A stretch of 64,000 bases of DNA from Certhia americana. Its lineage: Eukaryota > Chordata > Aves > Passeriformes > Certhiidae. Under the pieces are notes generated by a model that saw nothing but the letters and a program-made list of their open reading frames with translations, searched no databases and was not told where the DNA came from. The DNA lies in the NCBI GenBank assembly GCA_018697195.1, contig CM031859.1:58500707-58564706 (forward strand), in the 5' to 3' direction. A program made the position numbers and the translations under genes. Shown here one piece after another: positions 25,986-38,444 of this stretch (position 1 is its first letter; the number at the start of each line of letters is the position of its first letter).

Positions 25986-26127
25986 GAATACCTATTCTCA
26001 AAACAACACAGCATGAGGATTTCAGAAATATTCAGAACAATGGCTTGACGATAAGAGATCCAGGGTACATATTACATGAATACTACTTTTCAAAATGACA
26101 CAGCAGGAGGATTTCAGAAACACTTAG
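25986..26127 (+). repeat. Pair of diverged 50-bp direct repeats
   Basis: The 50 bases at 25986-26035 and at 26078-26127 align without gaps and differ at about ten positions. The shared core is acacagca followed by gaggatttcagaaa. The starts are 92 bp apart, so an old segmental duplication of about 92 bp is likely, with the remainder no longer recognisable. Confidence 0.75.
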
Positions 26128-29112
26128 CTCCTCCTGCTCCTTGAGGATCAGTACAACATACCCTGTTGACAGAGCAAATCAGCCAAGAAGAGCTTCATGT
26201 AAAGGAACTCTGATTTTTTTGACAAGTCTTTTTGCACATGCACACCTCAGAAACTTTAAGCCTCCTAGAACAATTTGCCACTCGTAATTCCTATTCATAA
26301 AACCCTATAAGAAACCTTTCCAGGTTTACTACTTTACTTCTTCATGCTGAGAGCACGATCTCAAAGCACCTCTTATATAAGGATACTTTGAAATGGTGAG
26401 GGCTATGGTACACATTACTATATAGTACATGAAATGTTCTATAGTAAGCAAAAAAGGATAAACCTACAAACCTCCCATTTCCATTATGGAGAGAAACTGT
26501 GGTGACAAACAAAAGCTGTGTTGGTGATACTGCTTGGTCATGTGATACTGCTCATCTACTGTGTTGGCAGCCTGTCCCAGGAGAGCCCCACAGCCTCAGG
26601 TAGAACAGAGTTTGTCACTAGCTGTGGCAGGGCTCATGCAGGCATGGGCTGGTTCTGCTGTACCCTTGTGCCCCAGCTGCATAGAAAACTTATGCACACT
26701 TCCAAATACATGGGGCTGCCATTTGCAGAGGTCAGGGATGATGAATCACTATCCATCCTGATAGAAGTCTTGGGGCAGTTAATTCCACCTCTGAGTTTAG
26801 CCTGTTTTCTTTGACCCTGGGGAAGAGGAGTTTGAGCAGTCTGAAAAATACAGAATGGCTTTGGCTTGTTGGAAAAGACACGAGTGACAGAGTGACAGAG
26901 AGTTTCTAGTCTCAAATGTGATGTCCACATTCTCTTTACATGGCCAATGTTTTCCTCCAGCTGGGAACTGGTCCTAAAGTCTGTTGAAAAAGTATGTGGT
27001 TTGCAGAAGCTTGTAGTGAACATGCTTCAAGAGTGTTTCGTATTGATCACAATACTGCTTTGATTGGCCTGCTCTTGCTTGACACATTCTCTTCTTTTGC
27101 TGTACTGATCTCCAGGAGAGAGGAGTGTCAAAAAAAAACCAAAAAAAAAAAAAAACACTAAAAAACCCAAAACACTTCTGAGTAGGGTGATTTCTCCAGG
27201 CTAAATCCATTCAGGGTGAGCTCCTGCACAACACGGTCTGATTAAAATTCCCTTTAGAGTACTGCATGAAGTGACTAATTCAGAGAGCTTCACAATGTTT
27301 ACAAAGCTGGGGTCCCATATCTGAAACATACCTCTACTTTTATCTATCACAGGGGCTTTTTGGATCTGATTATTGCTTTCTCTGTATAGGTTTTATATTT
27401 TCCTAGCACTAATGGCAGCGATGTCTGCACAGTTGTATTTAAAGTTGTATCAAAGATATCCAATAATGAGAGCACACTTACAGGGAATTTCAAAGTCATC
27501 TCTAAAATATAATTTGGGGCTGAAACTCAGCAAGCAGAATCTCATCCCAGAAGCAAATTCTTTTGTAACATTAAGGAGATTGGGGGTGAGGGGGAGAGGA
27601 AAGAGAGAAAATTGCTGTGAAGGTGAACAAAAAAGTGCTTTGTGGGGAAGTGAAGAGACTACCTTCAAAGAGATTAGAAACCCAAATATTGAAGAGAATA
27701 TATGTGTGGACTTAAATCTGACAATTTTCCCTTTGAAAGTCAGCTCCTGCTTAAGTTCACATTGAGTGTCAAGTGTTTGCCCTTCAAATGAAGCCGAGTA
27801 CTTATTTTCGACGGCCTGCTCTTCACTGCAAGCACTAACTTTGCTCATAATTAGTTAATTGTGTGCAAACTCCATCTATTAAATAAACCCATAAGTGGGC
27901 TCTGAGCAGAAAGTCATATTCAGTTTTCTCACTTCCCACTCTTTTAGAGAGTCCCTGCATGAGGCTGGAATATCTGATTTATTGAGGAGTTCTGATCAAG
28001 AAGCTCATGCTGGACCAGTGTGGACAATTAACAAATGTGAATCCCCTATCACTATCAGTTCTGATGGGGAAAAAAATAAAAGGCACAACAATTCTTCTCC
28101 TCAGACTCCTTCTGATGTTTCAAAGAGAGATTCATGACCCAGTATTTGTGCACACCAAAATATGACCCTAACAAAACCACAATAATTGCTGTGAGCCTAT
28201 GAGTCCCTTCCCTTACTTTTGAAACCACGGTTTGTCTGAGGAAAACAAACTGAAGAGCACAAACCAGAACAACAATAAGCAGAAAAGGAAATGTAAAGAA
28301 GAAGCACCCAGTAAAGCCACAGCAGTACAAAAATAACAGATCACTATGGAGGACTTTTATACAGGAAAAAGAAGATTCAGAAAGGCTTTACCAGTTAACA
28401 ACAGCAGCAGATGGCCAAGCAAATGGTGTTGGCTAAGAAGTCAACAAGACTACATTTCCCAAATGCAGAGGTGTGTGCAATCAGGCCTTCAACAGGAACT
28501 ACTCTAGTACTTGGGAGGCAGGCATATGTGCCCAGCTGTGTCCACAGCAAGAGCAGTGGAGCAGCCTTACCTGTGCTGACCAAGAGCAGCACTTGCTCAG
28601 AAATTTATCAGAGCAATGATTTCACTGCCCTCTGCTCTCTGCAAGTGCCAGACATATTGCTACAGCTGTACCACACACATAGGCAGGGAGGGAATATTTG
28701 GTTTCCCAAAGAGGACCATTTTGCCTCAGCCCAAATTAAAATAAAAGCAAGCTATTGGATGGATTTCTCATCTATATTGCAAAACAGAGAGAAAACCCTT
28801 TGGTTAGGAGCATGCCAACCATCTCCAACACACTTTCATGCACTTTCAGTTCAGGATTAGAGCCAGGTGCCATTGCTGTGATGGATGGCAGCACCTATGA
28901 CTCCTGGCAGAGATTGCTCCACAAGAGGATGGACAAGGCAGCAAGTAAACCCTGCCCCTTCCCTACAGAGCTGCACTCCCTGACAGCTGCCAAGACCCTT
29001 TCCGCACAGAGGGAATCAAGTTTCACAGACGCCTGTGAGTTCAGTATTGCATCTATTCTGAGAAATTGATTATATCCAGGCCAAGGAGAGCAAGGCAAAA
29101 ACATGCCTGGAT
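26128..29112. other. Non-coding sequence with A-rich tract and chance frames
   Basis: An A-rich stretch interrupted by C lies at 27130-27172. The open frames of 129-149 codons at 26634-27023 (-), 27373-27765 (+), 27450-27848 (-) and 28411-28860 (+) are partly antisense to one another, lack motifs and have no conserved start context. No gene is called. Confidence 0.5.
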
Positions 29113-29212
29113 ATCTGCCCAAGGTCACATCATTAATCTATTGGAGAGCTTGAAAGGGAGGAGAGATAGATCTGCTGGCTCCTACTCCTTTGATTAATAA
29201 CCAAACTGATGT
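29113..29212 (+). mobile_element. MIR-like core-SINE relic
   Basis: A recognisable MIR core (tgcccaaggtcacatcatta at about 29117-29136) is followed by 'attggagagcttgaaaggga', then 'ctgctggctcctactccttt' and 'aataaccaaactgatgt'. This matches the MIR order of core, 'gcagagccaggattgaac' block, 'ctcctgactcc' block and the closing 'ctaaccactggac' block. Only the central part is visible; the tail is lost or too diverged to see. Confidence 0.55.
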
Positions 29213-32200
29213 GTACCCTCTTACGCCCTGGTGTAAATCCAAGTTAATTAAACCAACTTTGGGTGTGAACAATATTAAATCAGTTGAAACCTGGCTAATA
29301 TCAGATTAACTTGCACCTGCAGATCCAGAGCCACCAGTCAAACTGCCATAATCTGTTTTGAAATAAAAATGCATGGATCTCCCCAGTGGTCCCACCACCC
29401 CATCTGGTTTGGTGTTGAATGACACCTCTGCAGACCAGTGGTTTGGCAGTCCTGGGAAAATCTGTGCATGGCACAAGGAAGGTAAAGAAAAAAAAGCCAG
29501 GCTATGCTTAGTGATATGGGGCTAAAACAAGAGGATGTAACTGGCAGCTCTATATTTTCAGTTGAAAGAGATATCTCTGCAAAATATATAATATTGTAGC
29601 TGTAATTATTAGGAATTGGGATTATCTATTCAAACAGTTCAGTAGCCTGGGGAAGTAAGACGTGGAGGGAGACACAGAGTCTCTAATTAAACCAGCTGAC
29701 CTAGTTGGGAAAAACAAACTATGGCTCTCATCAGTCCTTCTTTGCATCCTAAATGAAAGCCACAGACTTTGAGCTGAGAGCAGGCTAGAAACAATTGCTC
29801 TGAGTGTTCAACCTTCTGCAAAGCTACTCGGCAGTCATGATTTGCATGTGATATAGTGTGTAAATACAGGTACCTGGATTTCACTCTACCTCCATGTTTG
29901 CTTTGTTTTACATTGCCTAAAACAAACAAAAAAATGCAACAAAGCCCCTTCTTACTCTTTTCAAACATTGCCATGTCATGGAAGCTGCTTGGTCTTGACA
30001 TTACCACTTAGCTTTTGGGTCAATGTTTCCTGACTATGCTGATATACCTTGCAGTTTAATTACAAAGGAAGCAGTGACTGCTTTAAAGAGAAGTCCATTT
30101 GAGGAATTCAATGGTGAAAGGAGCCTGGCTTATAGAAGCACTTGAAAAGAAACACCAGGTGCCAAGTGCTTTGGTCTAGAGGCTCTATTTTCCTGGCTGT
30201 GGGCAAAACATAGAAGGGAAGCCAAGAGAAAAGTCATATCACTTCTCAGCATCATTCTTTGCTCACTCCTTTACACTTAAGATCCTTGTGGGTGGAAATT
30301 AGGTTCCCATCAGAGATAGGTATTGCCAGAATTAGCAGCAAAAAAGTCTGGTCTTGCCATCAGAGGTTCATTAGCATACAAAATGTCTCTGTAAGTGATA
30401 ATTGTGTCAATCGAGGATGTTGTGCTCCATTGTCTTCAGCGCTGCTGCACAGGCAGAACAGTTCACCCACCCTTACTCTGGGATAATTTGCGCTCAGCTC
30501 ATTGCAGTGATGTGGAGAGAAAGACCAGAGACCAAGGGGTTGTGTAGGAAGAAAGTGCTAAAACTTTATGCAAATTGTATTTTACAAGCGTGAAAAACAA
30601 CTAGATGGAAGCAAAAATCAAGATAAATAGGGGGAGGAGAATGGTTAATTACCTTGCACTTTGCAAGGACTGTGTTAGCGTCAGATAGGCTCTCCTCAGT
30701 GTGGGATAGATAATTCCCAACAATATCACCACAGTGCTCTCAGAAAGATAACGCTGAAAAGGGAAACCAATTTTAAGGAAAACAATGTTATTTAAAAAGA
30801 CAGAGATTTCACTGTACGGTCATTTTGAAGTGGGCAAATTAACAATTAAAAAGACTCTCATGTGCCATAATCTCTGATTGTTTTATTTTAATAGCTATCT
30901 CAGCAGAGAAGATTCTCTTCAGTAACTAGAGATCTCATTTCTGTTAATTTTGTGCAACTCTAAAGAAGTCACTGATGTTCATTTGTAACTTGCCACACAC
31001 CCCCTCCTCCATCATTGCTTCTTCTAAGAATGTGTCTCTTGAAAGCACACTGATTATCAGTAGAATTTCTCTACTTACTTTAAGTTTTGTAGTCCAGACT
31101 TTAACAGCTGACCAGTTAGAATTTGGCCAGGAGAATGCATAACAAATATGACATCAGAAAACTACCCCCTTTTCCCAAGAGTACTCTATACAGTCTCACT
31201 ATCTGGAAACACTGAGAAAGACAAAAAATGCACAAATCTGCATCCAGACATCAGCTCTCAGGGGGACAAATTTCAGCTTCTCTGACTCTCCAGTGCAGCA
31301 TTATCTGAGGATCTTGATGCTTTTTAATAAAAAATCCTTTAGGTGCTTACATACTGCCCAAGCTTAAAGGTGCTGAGAGATGAAGTCAGACCTTTACAGG
31401 TGTTTAAATGCTTCAGAAGACTCATATGAGTATAGAGAATTTGCTAAGAATTTGCTTAAGTTCACACATGAAATCTGGGGTGGAATCAGAAATGGAACAT
31501 CTCTTGCCAGAAGAGCACATTAACAGGTTGCCATTAAAACATACATCTTTTCTAATGGTGGTACCAATTTCCACAAACCTTCTCCCATGAGAATATTGCA
31601 GCAGCGGAGAGATACTGGGAACAAGCCTTGTCTTTGCACCAAAAGCAGCACATCTAAAATAGATGTGTATTTCTGAAGAGTTAAAAGAAGGGGGAAACCC
31701 ACAGCCTCTTAAAATAAATACAGAAACCTACAGATACATATACATACACAGAATAGAATACTATTTGTTGATGAACTTGAACACCAGTAGCAGAGCCAAC
31801 ACAGAATCTGTTTTGAAACCAGTGGAAATGGGAAAGGTGGGTATGTGTCACATTCTGTTCAGAAATGGTCACTTTACCTCTGCAATGAGCTAAATACATT
31901 AATCAATAAAGGGTTAAAGGAATAAGTGAACCATATAGCTTTCTAGGCTGGTTACAGCTAACCTATATACACAATTTCAATTTCAGGGGACCTATGCTTG
32001 CTTCTCACTTTGAAACCTGGCCTCACTGCTCTGGCTTCTGTTTTGCAGAATGCTAATTATCCTGCAGAAATGATACTGCAAGACTCTGGGTATGCCTATG
32101 CTGTGACTTGGGGGCATGGGTTTCAGTGCTTGAGACATCGTTAGGGCAAGTCGAAGTTTTATCTGAAACTTTATAACATGAAAAATTACTGTCTCCCCAG

Positions 32201-32827
32201 AAATAAATTATTTCTTATACATTTTTCATTTTATAATTTTTTGGGGTTGTCAAGTAAAACGATTTTTCACTTTTCCAGTTTTGGGACTTCTCTATTCCTT
32301 TTTCCTCTTCACTTGTAATCCATAGGAGCAAGGAAAATGGGCAGATAAAACTAACAGTTAAAAATACTTAAAAGATGGTGAGAGAAATAACCAATGAATA
32401 CCCAAAAGCTACAACAAACCAGTTTAAATTTTCTTTGTACATAATTTTAAGAAGCTTATTTTTTTTTAATTTTTATAATATTAATATTACACACATTGCC
32501 TCTTTTTTGGCAGCTCTGATCATTATATGTGTTCTCCAGACTACAAAAACATTAAATCAGTGTTTCACTACAAAGCCTGTAACTGAGGACAATTTCCCAG
32601 CAAGTTCATTGAAAGAAATGTTTTTCTCCATTCTGATCAAAATGACAGAATCCATATGTCCACTGAAAATGTATATATCCTTATGAGCTCAAAGAAAATA
32701 ATCTATGTATATTTGCTCTTTTTTTACCCTTTCATAATTTATTGTCAGAGAATTAGGAGCAGCAGAAGAAATAAAATACAAAAAGCTTCTAACGATCACA
32801 AAATATTTTACAGAAGTAGATCAGAAT
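29213..32827. other. Non-coding sequence, nothing recognised
   Basis: No gene, RNA or repeat that I can support. Frames at 29687-30007 (-) and 32375-32686 (+) are motif-free; the latter is A+T-driven and hydrophobic. Confidence 0.5.
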
Positions 32828-32944
32828 AATTTTATTCCCTTCTACAAATGAAGCTGTTAAAGCATAGACAGGAAAAGCAGTGCACTGGAGTCAGTGACTG
32901 TCCATGTTTCTTAATTCCTGACACTGTTTGCTGTCCATTAAACC
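32828..32944 (+). mobile_element. Possible MIR/L2-like relic
   Basis: The series 'attttattcccttctacaaa', 'tgaagctgttaaagcataga' and 'cctgacactgtttgctgtcc' follows the MIR order of the 'ttattcccattttacagatg' block, the 'gaaactgaggcacagag' block and the final 'ctaaccactggacc' block. The middle of the core is hard to align, so this is weaker than the copies at 9585-9778 and 29113-29212. Confidence 0.38.
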
Positions 32945-33003
32945 TCATCCACAGACAGTGTTCAGGACAGGGTGGAAGAAGCACCCCTTGGCATTCTCCC
33001 AGC

Positions 33004-33264
33004 TAGGCCAGAAATAAAGACAAGTTATGTCTCCTGAGAAATTGCTTCCACTGGAAGAAGCCTTTCCAAGCTGGAATAGAAATATGATTGGGATTTTCAT
33101 CCCAAACAAGAATAGTCAACAAATCTGATGTTGTACCAGTCTTGGATATTGTTTTTCTGGCCCTTGGTGCACGGGACAAATCCCAGTGTCCATCTACCAA
33201 GACCTCAGTGCTGTAGTCAGATCCCCAGATAACAAGAGACACAGTTTTTCCCAAGACCTAGGAA
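33004..33264 (-). other. Exon-like open frame, function unknown
   Basis: On the minus strand an acceptor-like sequence (gccagtttcctag) precedes an open frame of about 85 codons that runs to a TAG at about 33004. The reading includes VSLVIWGSDYSTEVLVDGHW and LLTILVWDENPNHISIP. No domain is recognised. The polypyrimidine tract is weak and no donor is needed if this were a terminal exon, but no poly(A) signal close downstream was identified. It could be chance or part of a decayed gene. Confidence 0.15.
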
Positions 33265-36121
33265 ACTGGCTCATTTATAATCCAAAATTTTTTTCAGAGA
33301 GACTTCAGTATGTTAATTCATACCTTGCAGCTCCAATTCTACACCAAAAAGCTGCGGATAATAATCCACATTAACAATCATGTTAATGAGAAATAGTTTG
33401 CAATTTCCCCAGAATGAGCCCAGCAGGTGAGACAGGTATTATTAGCACCACCTGGCAGGCTAACTTTATGCGTCTGCAAGTCCAAGAACAAGCAGTGATG
33501 CCAATACACTACCATTTTTATAAAATGTGTGGCTCTGCAAATCTAGTGAGCTCCCCTGCCTAGAGCAAAATAACTTTGGAGAAATAAGTGTTCTGGTAAA
33601 CAGGGGAGCATGCCCAAATTCATCACATCCTAGTAGCTAAGACAATTCCTGATATCCAGTCTATTTATATTATCTTCAGATACCCAAACTCATAGCATTA
33701 CAGAGTCACCTCTACACAGGGGACATACAAATTACCCTCAAAGGGAGAAGTCAGACTTGATGATCTGGTCATACAAAGGTTTTGAGGCACTTTTTCCACC
33801 TCATTCAGAAATCCAGATACAACAGCCAGCTCTCAAGGACATCGTTTGGCTTTCAGATATGCCCTGAAGAGCTAAAGTAGGTCCAGAAATCAATGAGTAG
33901 CTTGAACCACATCATAAACACACTGTAGACTTTTTTCACTTGTATCATCATATATTGAGGATAATTTCATATTACTTAAGTGCTTCAGAACAATCAAGTG
34001 TGAGAGGATGCAATAATGTGAGAATTGTTTGTACAAACCACAGAGCCCATGTCAGCATTGTAGGATACATAGTAAGTTTTTCTCTTTGCTGATGCGTAAT
34101 GCTGCAAAGCTGCAGTTCCTACAGGTATATCGTGTATGTGTGTGTCAAGTAAACAGCTCTGGTGGGAGCGATGGGTGGTTTCAGGAACGTGTAGCAATCT
34201 CCTGCTGGCAGTGGCAATTTTGGGTCATTCAGAAGAGGGGAAGAAAATGGGCCACAATGAAGAGTAGAGCAAGAAGACTATAACTTCCCCTGGCGTTTCC
34301 ATCTTTCAAGTTCAACAGGGATTTCCCATCTCTTCCCATGTGTGGGGGACCCTGGGAACCCAAGGTACAGCAGGCCACTTCAAGGCATGGCCCATGGAAA
34401 ATTTCAGCTCCCTTGGAAAAGCCAGCAGGATCTCATTAACTGAGCGAGAAAGGTGAAAGTGTGTGTGTCACCCGTGTTAACCTTGCTCTTGTATTTATAT
34501 CTCCTACATTCACCTATCAGCAGGAAATCTCTTTTGCTACTGTACAAAAGAAATTTCACTCTGCTTTGTGGTTTGCACAGCTTATTGTATGGTGAACCTC
34601 CCTCAAATAATGACAAAAACTCTCCTAAACTATATTGCTGTATAGGATTCAAGGAACACTGTGATGTAGGGATATGTACGTCTGTGATACCTGATAGGAA
34701 GAGATACATATTTTTGCATTTTTAGGATTTATTAGGCACAATTTGAGAAGGATCTATCAGTTGTTACCAGTCAGCATCCTAAATACATAGCCAGTAAAAG
34801 CTGAACAGGATTCCAGTACAGCCCACTCAAGGAATAGGTTTGCAAAGGAAACAATTTCAAATGTTATTTTAAATATCCTACTAATTTCTTTTTTGTAAAG
34901 AAATTTGTCTCCACTCTTAGCTCTAGTTCGAAGGTTTTGTTTGAAAATTTGAAATTGAAGAGAATAACTAGATGAAGTGATGAAATTCATCTAATCACTT
35001 GTTCAAAATATTTCTGTGGTGAAAAGCTGCATCCTACCGTTCCTCAATGCAGCATTGCACACTAACCTGACAAGTATATGGTGCACACAGCAGTCCCTTA
35101 TTGCTCAATTTCATTTCCCTACAGTGTCTGGTTAGCAAGCAATAGCCAGGAGATGCCATCTCCCTTAACTCAGTGTAAGTAGCAAAGCAAATTCTCCTCC
35201 CTTTATGTCTTGTTTTTAAGGCAAACTCCTTCAACTGCAATCAAACTAACCGTTGACAAAACACTTTGATCCCCAGTGTGCACTCCCAGCACATGCTGAA
35301 TAATGCCAGATTTTGCTCCCATAAACAAATCCCAACAAGTGCCACTGTACTTTCTCCAGTCTTATCTGGCAGTAGTCAGCCCAGGCAGGATCTGAGAGAG
35401 TCATTTCACTTCACACACAGCTCTCAGTGAATACCACCATCTGCTTTTAGGTGGTTAAACAACCTCTACATTGGGTCTGAAAATATCCATCAAATCTTGC
35501 AGCTTCTGACATGGGATAATTTCAGCTTTCTGCTACACCAGCCTTGGCCAACTGTGATAGACTTGCTCTAGACTTACACAAGTGGGAAAGGGAAGAAGCC
35601 TCATCTATGGTGGTTTCCTTCAGAAGGGCTCAGGGCCAATGATCCTTTTGCACTCCAGGCTCCATGCACAGACCTTTTTCCCCTAAATTGCACTGACAGT
35701 GTAAGGGAGCATGTGGTGACTTGGTTTGTTCAATTTACCCAAGTCTGCAAAAAAATGTAAAGATCAAGGTGGGGCAGAGAACATTTTTAACCTGCATCAC
35801 CTTCATCTCCCAGTTTCAGCTTATAGCCTGAAAACTCCATCCAGCCCATGAAGAAATTGACACAGAACAGCAAAGACATCCAATATACTAATTCCTGCTC
35901 TATCTGAAAATACAATACTGATGACAATTGGTTATCATACACAAGAGCAAGAGATGATACAGGCATAGTAACTCTGACATAATTTTCCAGCATTACTGAG
36001 TGATTATTCTCCAGATGAAGAAATCACATAATGTCCAAAACTAGGCTATTTCAGCAATCTTCAGACTTTTCAGATCAGATTGGTGTTCTAAATACACTTA
36101 TTTTCTAACTTTTTGTTGCAG
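33265..36121. other. Non-coding sequence, nothing firmly recognised
   Basis: A short MIR-like string at about 33430-33475 is too weak to call. The minus-strand frame at 35787-35993 is motif-free. No gene is seen. Confidence 0.45.
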
Positions 36122-36317
36122 ATAGGTGACAATAATTGCATGATCATAGTTACAAACCAGATGTGGTTGTTTATAGTACTTTTCAGCAGATGCAAGGGTT
36201 ACTTAAAGGCATCAGCTTTACCCCAGAAGAGCTGCAGAAATTAGGACTGGCTTCTTTGCAGGAATTTAGAGGGTATAAATATCCACAGGCAACAGGTATT
36301 TATTTCTATGCCTGCAG
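36122..36317 (+). other. Exon-like segment, up to 196 nt, function unknown
   Basis: A strong acceptor (ttctaactttttgttgcag, AG at 36120-36121, with a branch-point-like ctaac) and a donor (cctgcag then gtaaaa, GT at 36318) delimit 196 nt. The longest open frame starts at 36136 and includes TPEELQKLGLASLQEFRG, but stops at 36127 and 36133 close it on the 5' side. An internal acceptor (ttatagtacttttcag, AG at 36185-36186) would give a shorter exon, 36187-36317, fully open in that frame. An alternative donor gtattt lies at 36296. The protein is not recognised. A non-coding exon or chance is equally possible. Confidence 0.22.
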
Positions 36318-37288
36318 GTAAAAACAAGTGGTAATAGTAATTGCAAAGCAATACATTTCTAATTGCAATAGATCATACCCTTCAAGGCTAGACTTCGAGA
36401 TTAGTTTCTGAGTCCTGAAGCATACTAAACAGCTCTTCTAGCAAGATGCAGTATGCTTTCAGCAACATAAAAGAAGGAAGTATACGATAGCTGGTTAGAA
36501 ACACACACACACATGAAAATGAGTTTAACACTTCCACATACCACCTACAGAAGCTATCTCAGATAAAACCCATGTGAAGAAAAATGTGTTATTTGTTTTA
36601 GATGTTGCTGACTGTATGGCATTGCCCACTGTGTCTCCATTTCATCATCAGACTCAGGACAGAGTTGGCCTCCTGACACAATGGTGTATGGGGGAAACAG
36701 TCCCAGCACAGGTGCTGCCCTGCTCAGTCACCACACACAGACTTTGCTGACAGCTGTACAATGGCCAGAGCCTGCTGCCAGCAAGAGCTCAGATCAGACT
36801 GCAAGTGCTCACTCTCTAAGCTAGGGCCACTTGTGCTCTCTATGGACCACTCCTAGAAAAAAACATAGATCTGAAGCATAATTATTAACTTGTACAATCT
36901 GCTTTTGTGATTTTGAGACGGTTGCGAAATAAGCAGTCCTTTTCTGAAAACCCCAGGAGAAAGACGCCTTAAGAATATATTTATGTATTAAGTTTTAAAC
37001 TACATAAATCCTAAGCTGCATGCCTTATATACATTACCAGGACTTCCATCAGGGCTATCATTCGTCTTCTCATTTAAGTATACTTCTCAGAATTTAAAAA
37101 AAATCCTTCTTCTCTTCTGTTTACATCCTCCCAGTTTGTCCCTCATACAGGTACTTATTAAGTCAGCTTAGCTGAAATATTTTTGTCCACTTTTGGGTTT
37201 TTTGACTGCACTCCGTCAAACTTTTTCTGAAGAACCAGTTGTCTAGAAAACTGGGATCTTGTAGAAACTATTAACTATGACAAAACCG
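36318..37288. other. Non-coding sequence, nothing recognised
   Basis: A short AC run lies at about 36500-36513. No gene or repeat is recognised. Confidence 0.5.
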
Positions 37289-37350
37289 TGACTCAAACCC
37301 AAGATACTTTATTTTGAAGCACAGGCCTGGTACCACATTACCTCCTTTCA
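37289..37350 (+). mobile_element. Possible MIR-like 3' core fragment
   Basis: The string 'gtgactcaaacccaagatac' followed by 'aggcctggtaccacattacc' and 'tcctttc' resembles the part of MIR that reads 'ggattcgaacccaggtct' through 'ctaaccactaggccatactgcct'. It is about 60 bases with no flanking support. Confidence 0.35.
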
Positions 37351-37479
37351 TTCTGTACTATCAGACTGTGCCTCACATGGTGGGAAAGTCCTGAGGTGCC
37401 AGGCATTTTTCAAGAGAGTGAATGGTGAATCACAGCAACTTTAGGCAGAGCCAGAACACAGCTTAACTGACAGGAGAAA

Positions 37480-37553
37480 ATGAAAATCAACTGGCCTTGT
37501 GTTCCCAGGAAAACAAGATGAAAATCAACCGGGCACAGTGTTACCAGGAAACA
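37480..37553 (+). repeat. Diverged 38-bp tandem duplication
   Basis: Two copies starting at 37480 and 37518 share atgaaaatcaac, then a more variable middle with a 1-bp length difference, then a ccaggaaa-like end. Agreement is roughly 80 percent by eye. Confidence 0.7.
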
Positions 37554-38444
37554 GTGACAGATGTGGACTCAAGGGAGAAGGCGGAAAAGACAGTAATAGA
37601 GATTAAAGTGGTTTTACTGCCCTACTGGCTTCTGCCTTTGCCCTCTCCTGGCCTTGCCCTGATGCCTCATGTTCCACCCTCATGCTGATGGCTCACACTC
37701 TCTTGCTGAACACCATTGCAGCCCCTTGCTGACTCCTCTGGCTCTAAAGGCAAGTTAAACTCAACGCAACAACTCTGCAAGTGTTTGTGTCAAGGCATGC
37801 ATGTGCACACGTGTGTATGTCTGACAAGCCTTCCCACCTTGTATACATATAACACAAGGCCAATCCCTGTTGCAGGACTCAAGGCACAGGGCATGTCCCT
37901 GCACAGGGGAGCAAGCAAGTGTAGCCCATCCTGGTCCCTTACAACCACATGAACAGGGCAGAGTGTCTCCACCAAAAATGTTTCCATATTCAAGCATGCA
38001 CTTCTTAGAGGAAACACGATTTTCTATAAAAAGTACATACTCATTGCAAGCAATAAAGGGTACTATAGCAAAAATCCATTTTTCTGTTACGTGGCAGATT
38101 TTCACTCAGAGCTACTCAGATCTTATTGATAAATCTCAAACCAGGCTTTCACTAATTCCTTCAAGTTGTATCTGTTTACCCTGTGGAGTCAGAGTGTCAG
38201 TGCACTCTCACACCCTCCATATTGCCCTTCTCTGGACTTGGCCAAGCTCTGTGCTCTGACCAACGTGCATGTGGGGCTTCTCTGCAGCTTCCAGACTTCC
38301 CAAGGGAACTTTGATGGGGAAATAAGTGTTCTTCAGCTAAATGGTGACATCCAAAGATACAAAGGGGGAAAATCAGAGGAAAAGGAGCCACCAAAACCTT
38401 CAGCATGCTGGGTTGGCCCAAGGCAAGCAAGAACCTCCCTCTGG
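37554..38444. other. Non-coding sequence upstream of the CR1
   Basis: No gene seen. The sequence just before the CR1 has many overlapping frames on both strands (37761-38105, 37870-38259, 38166-38510) but none has a motif. The exact 5' boundary of the CR1 is uncertain, and part of this stretch (after about 38290) might be diverged CR1. Confidence 0.4.

Noticed and set aside
27373..27848. Antisense-overlapping frames of 130 and 132 codons
   Set aside because: Both strands are open over the same bases and neither has a recognisable motif; the plus frame starts on a non-ATG codon.
28411..28860. 149-codon plus-strand frame
   Set aside because: No domain, an overlapping frame on the other strand at 28395-28592, and no splice or start context that stands out.
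33430..33475. MIR-like string around acaggtattattagcacc
   Set aside because: Under 50 bases and no second block in order.
33750..33800. CR1-like tail around cagacttgatgatctggtc
   Set aside because: Only about 20 bases resemble the CR1 3' UTR and no terminal repeat follows.
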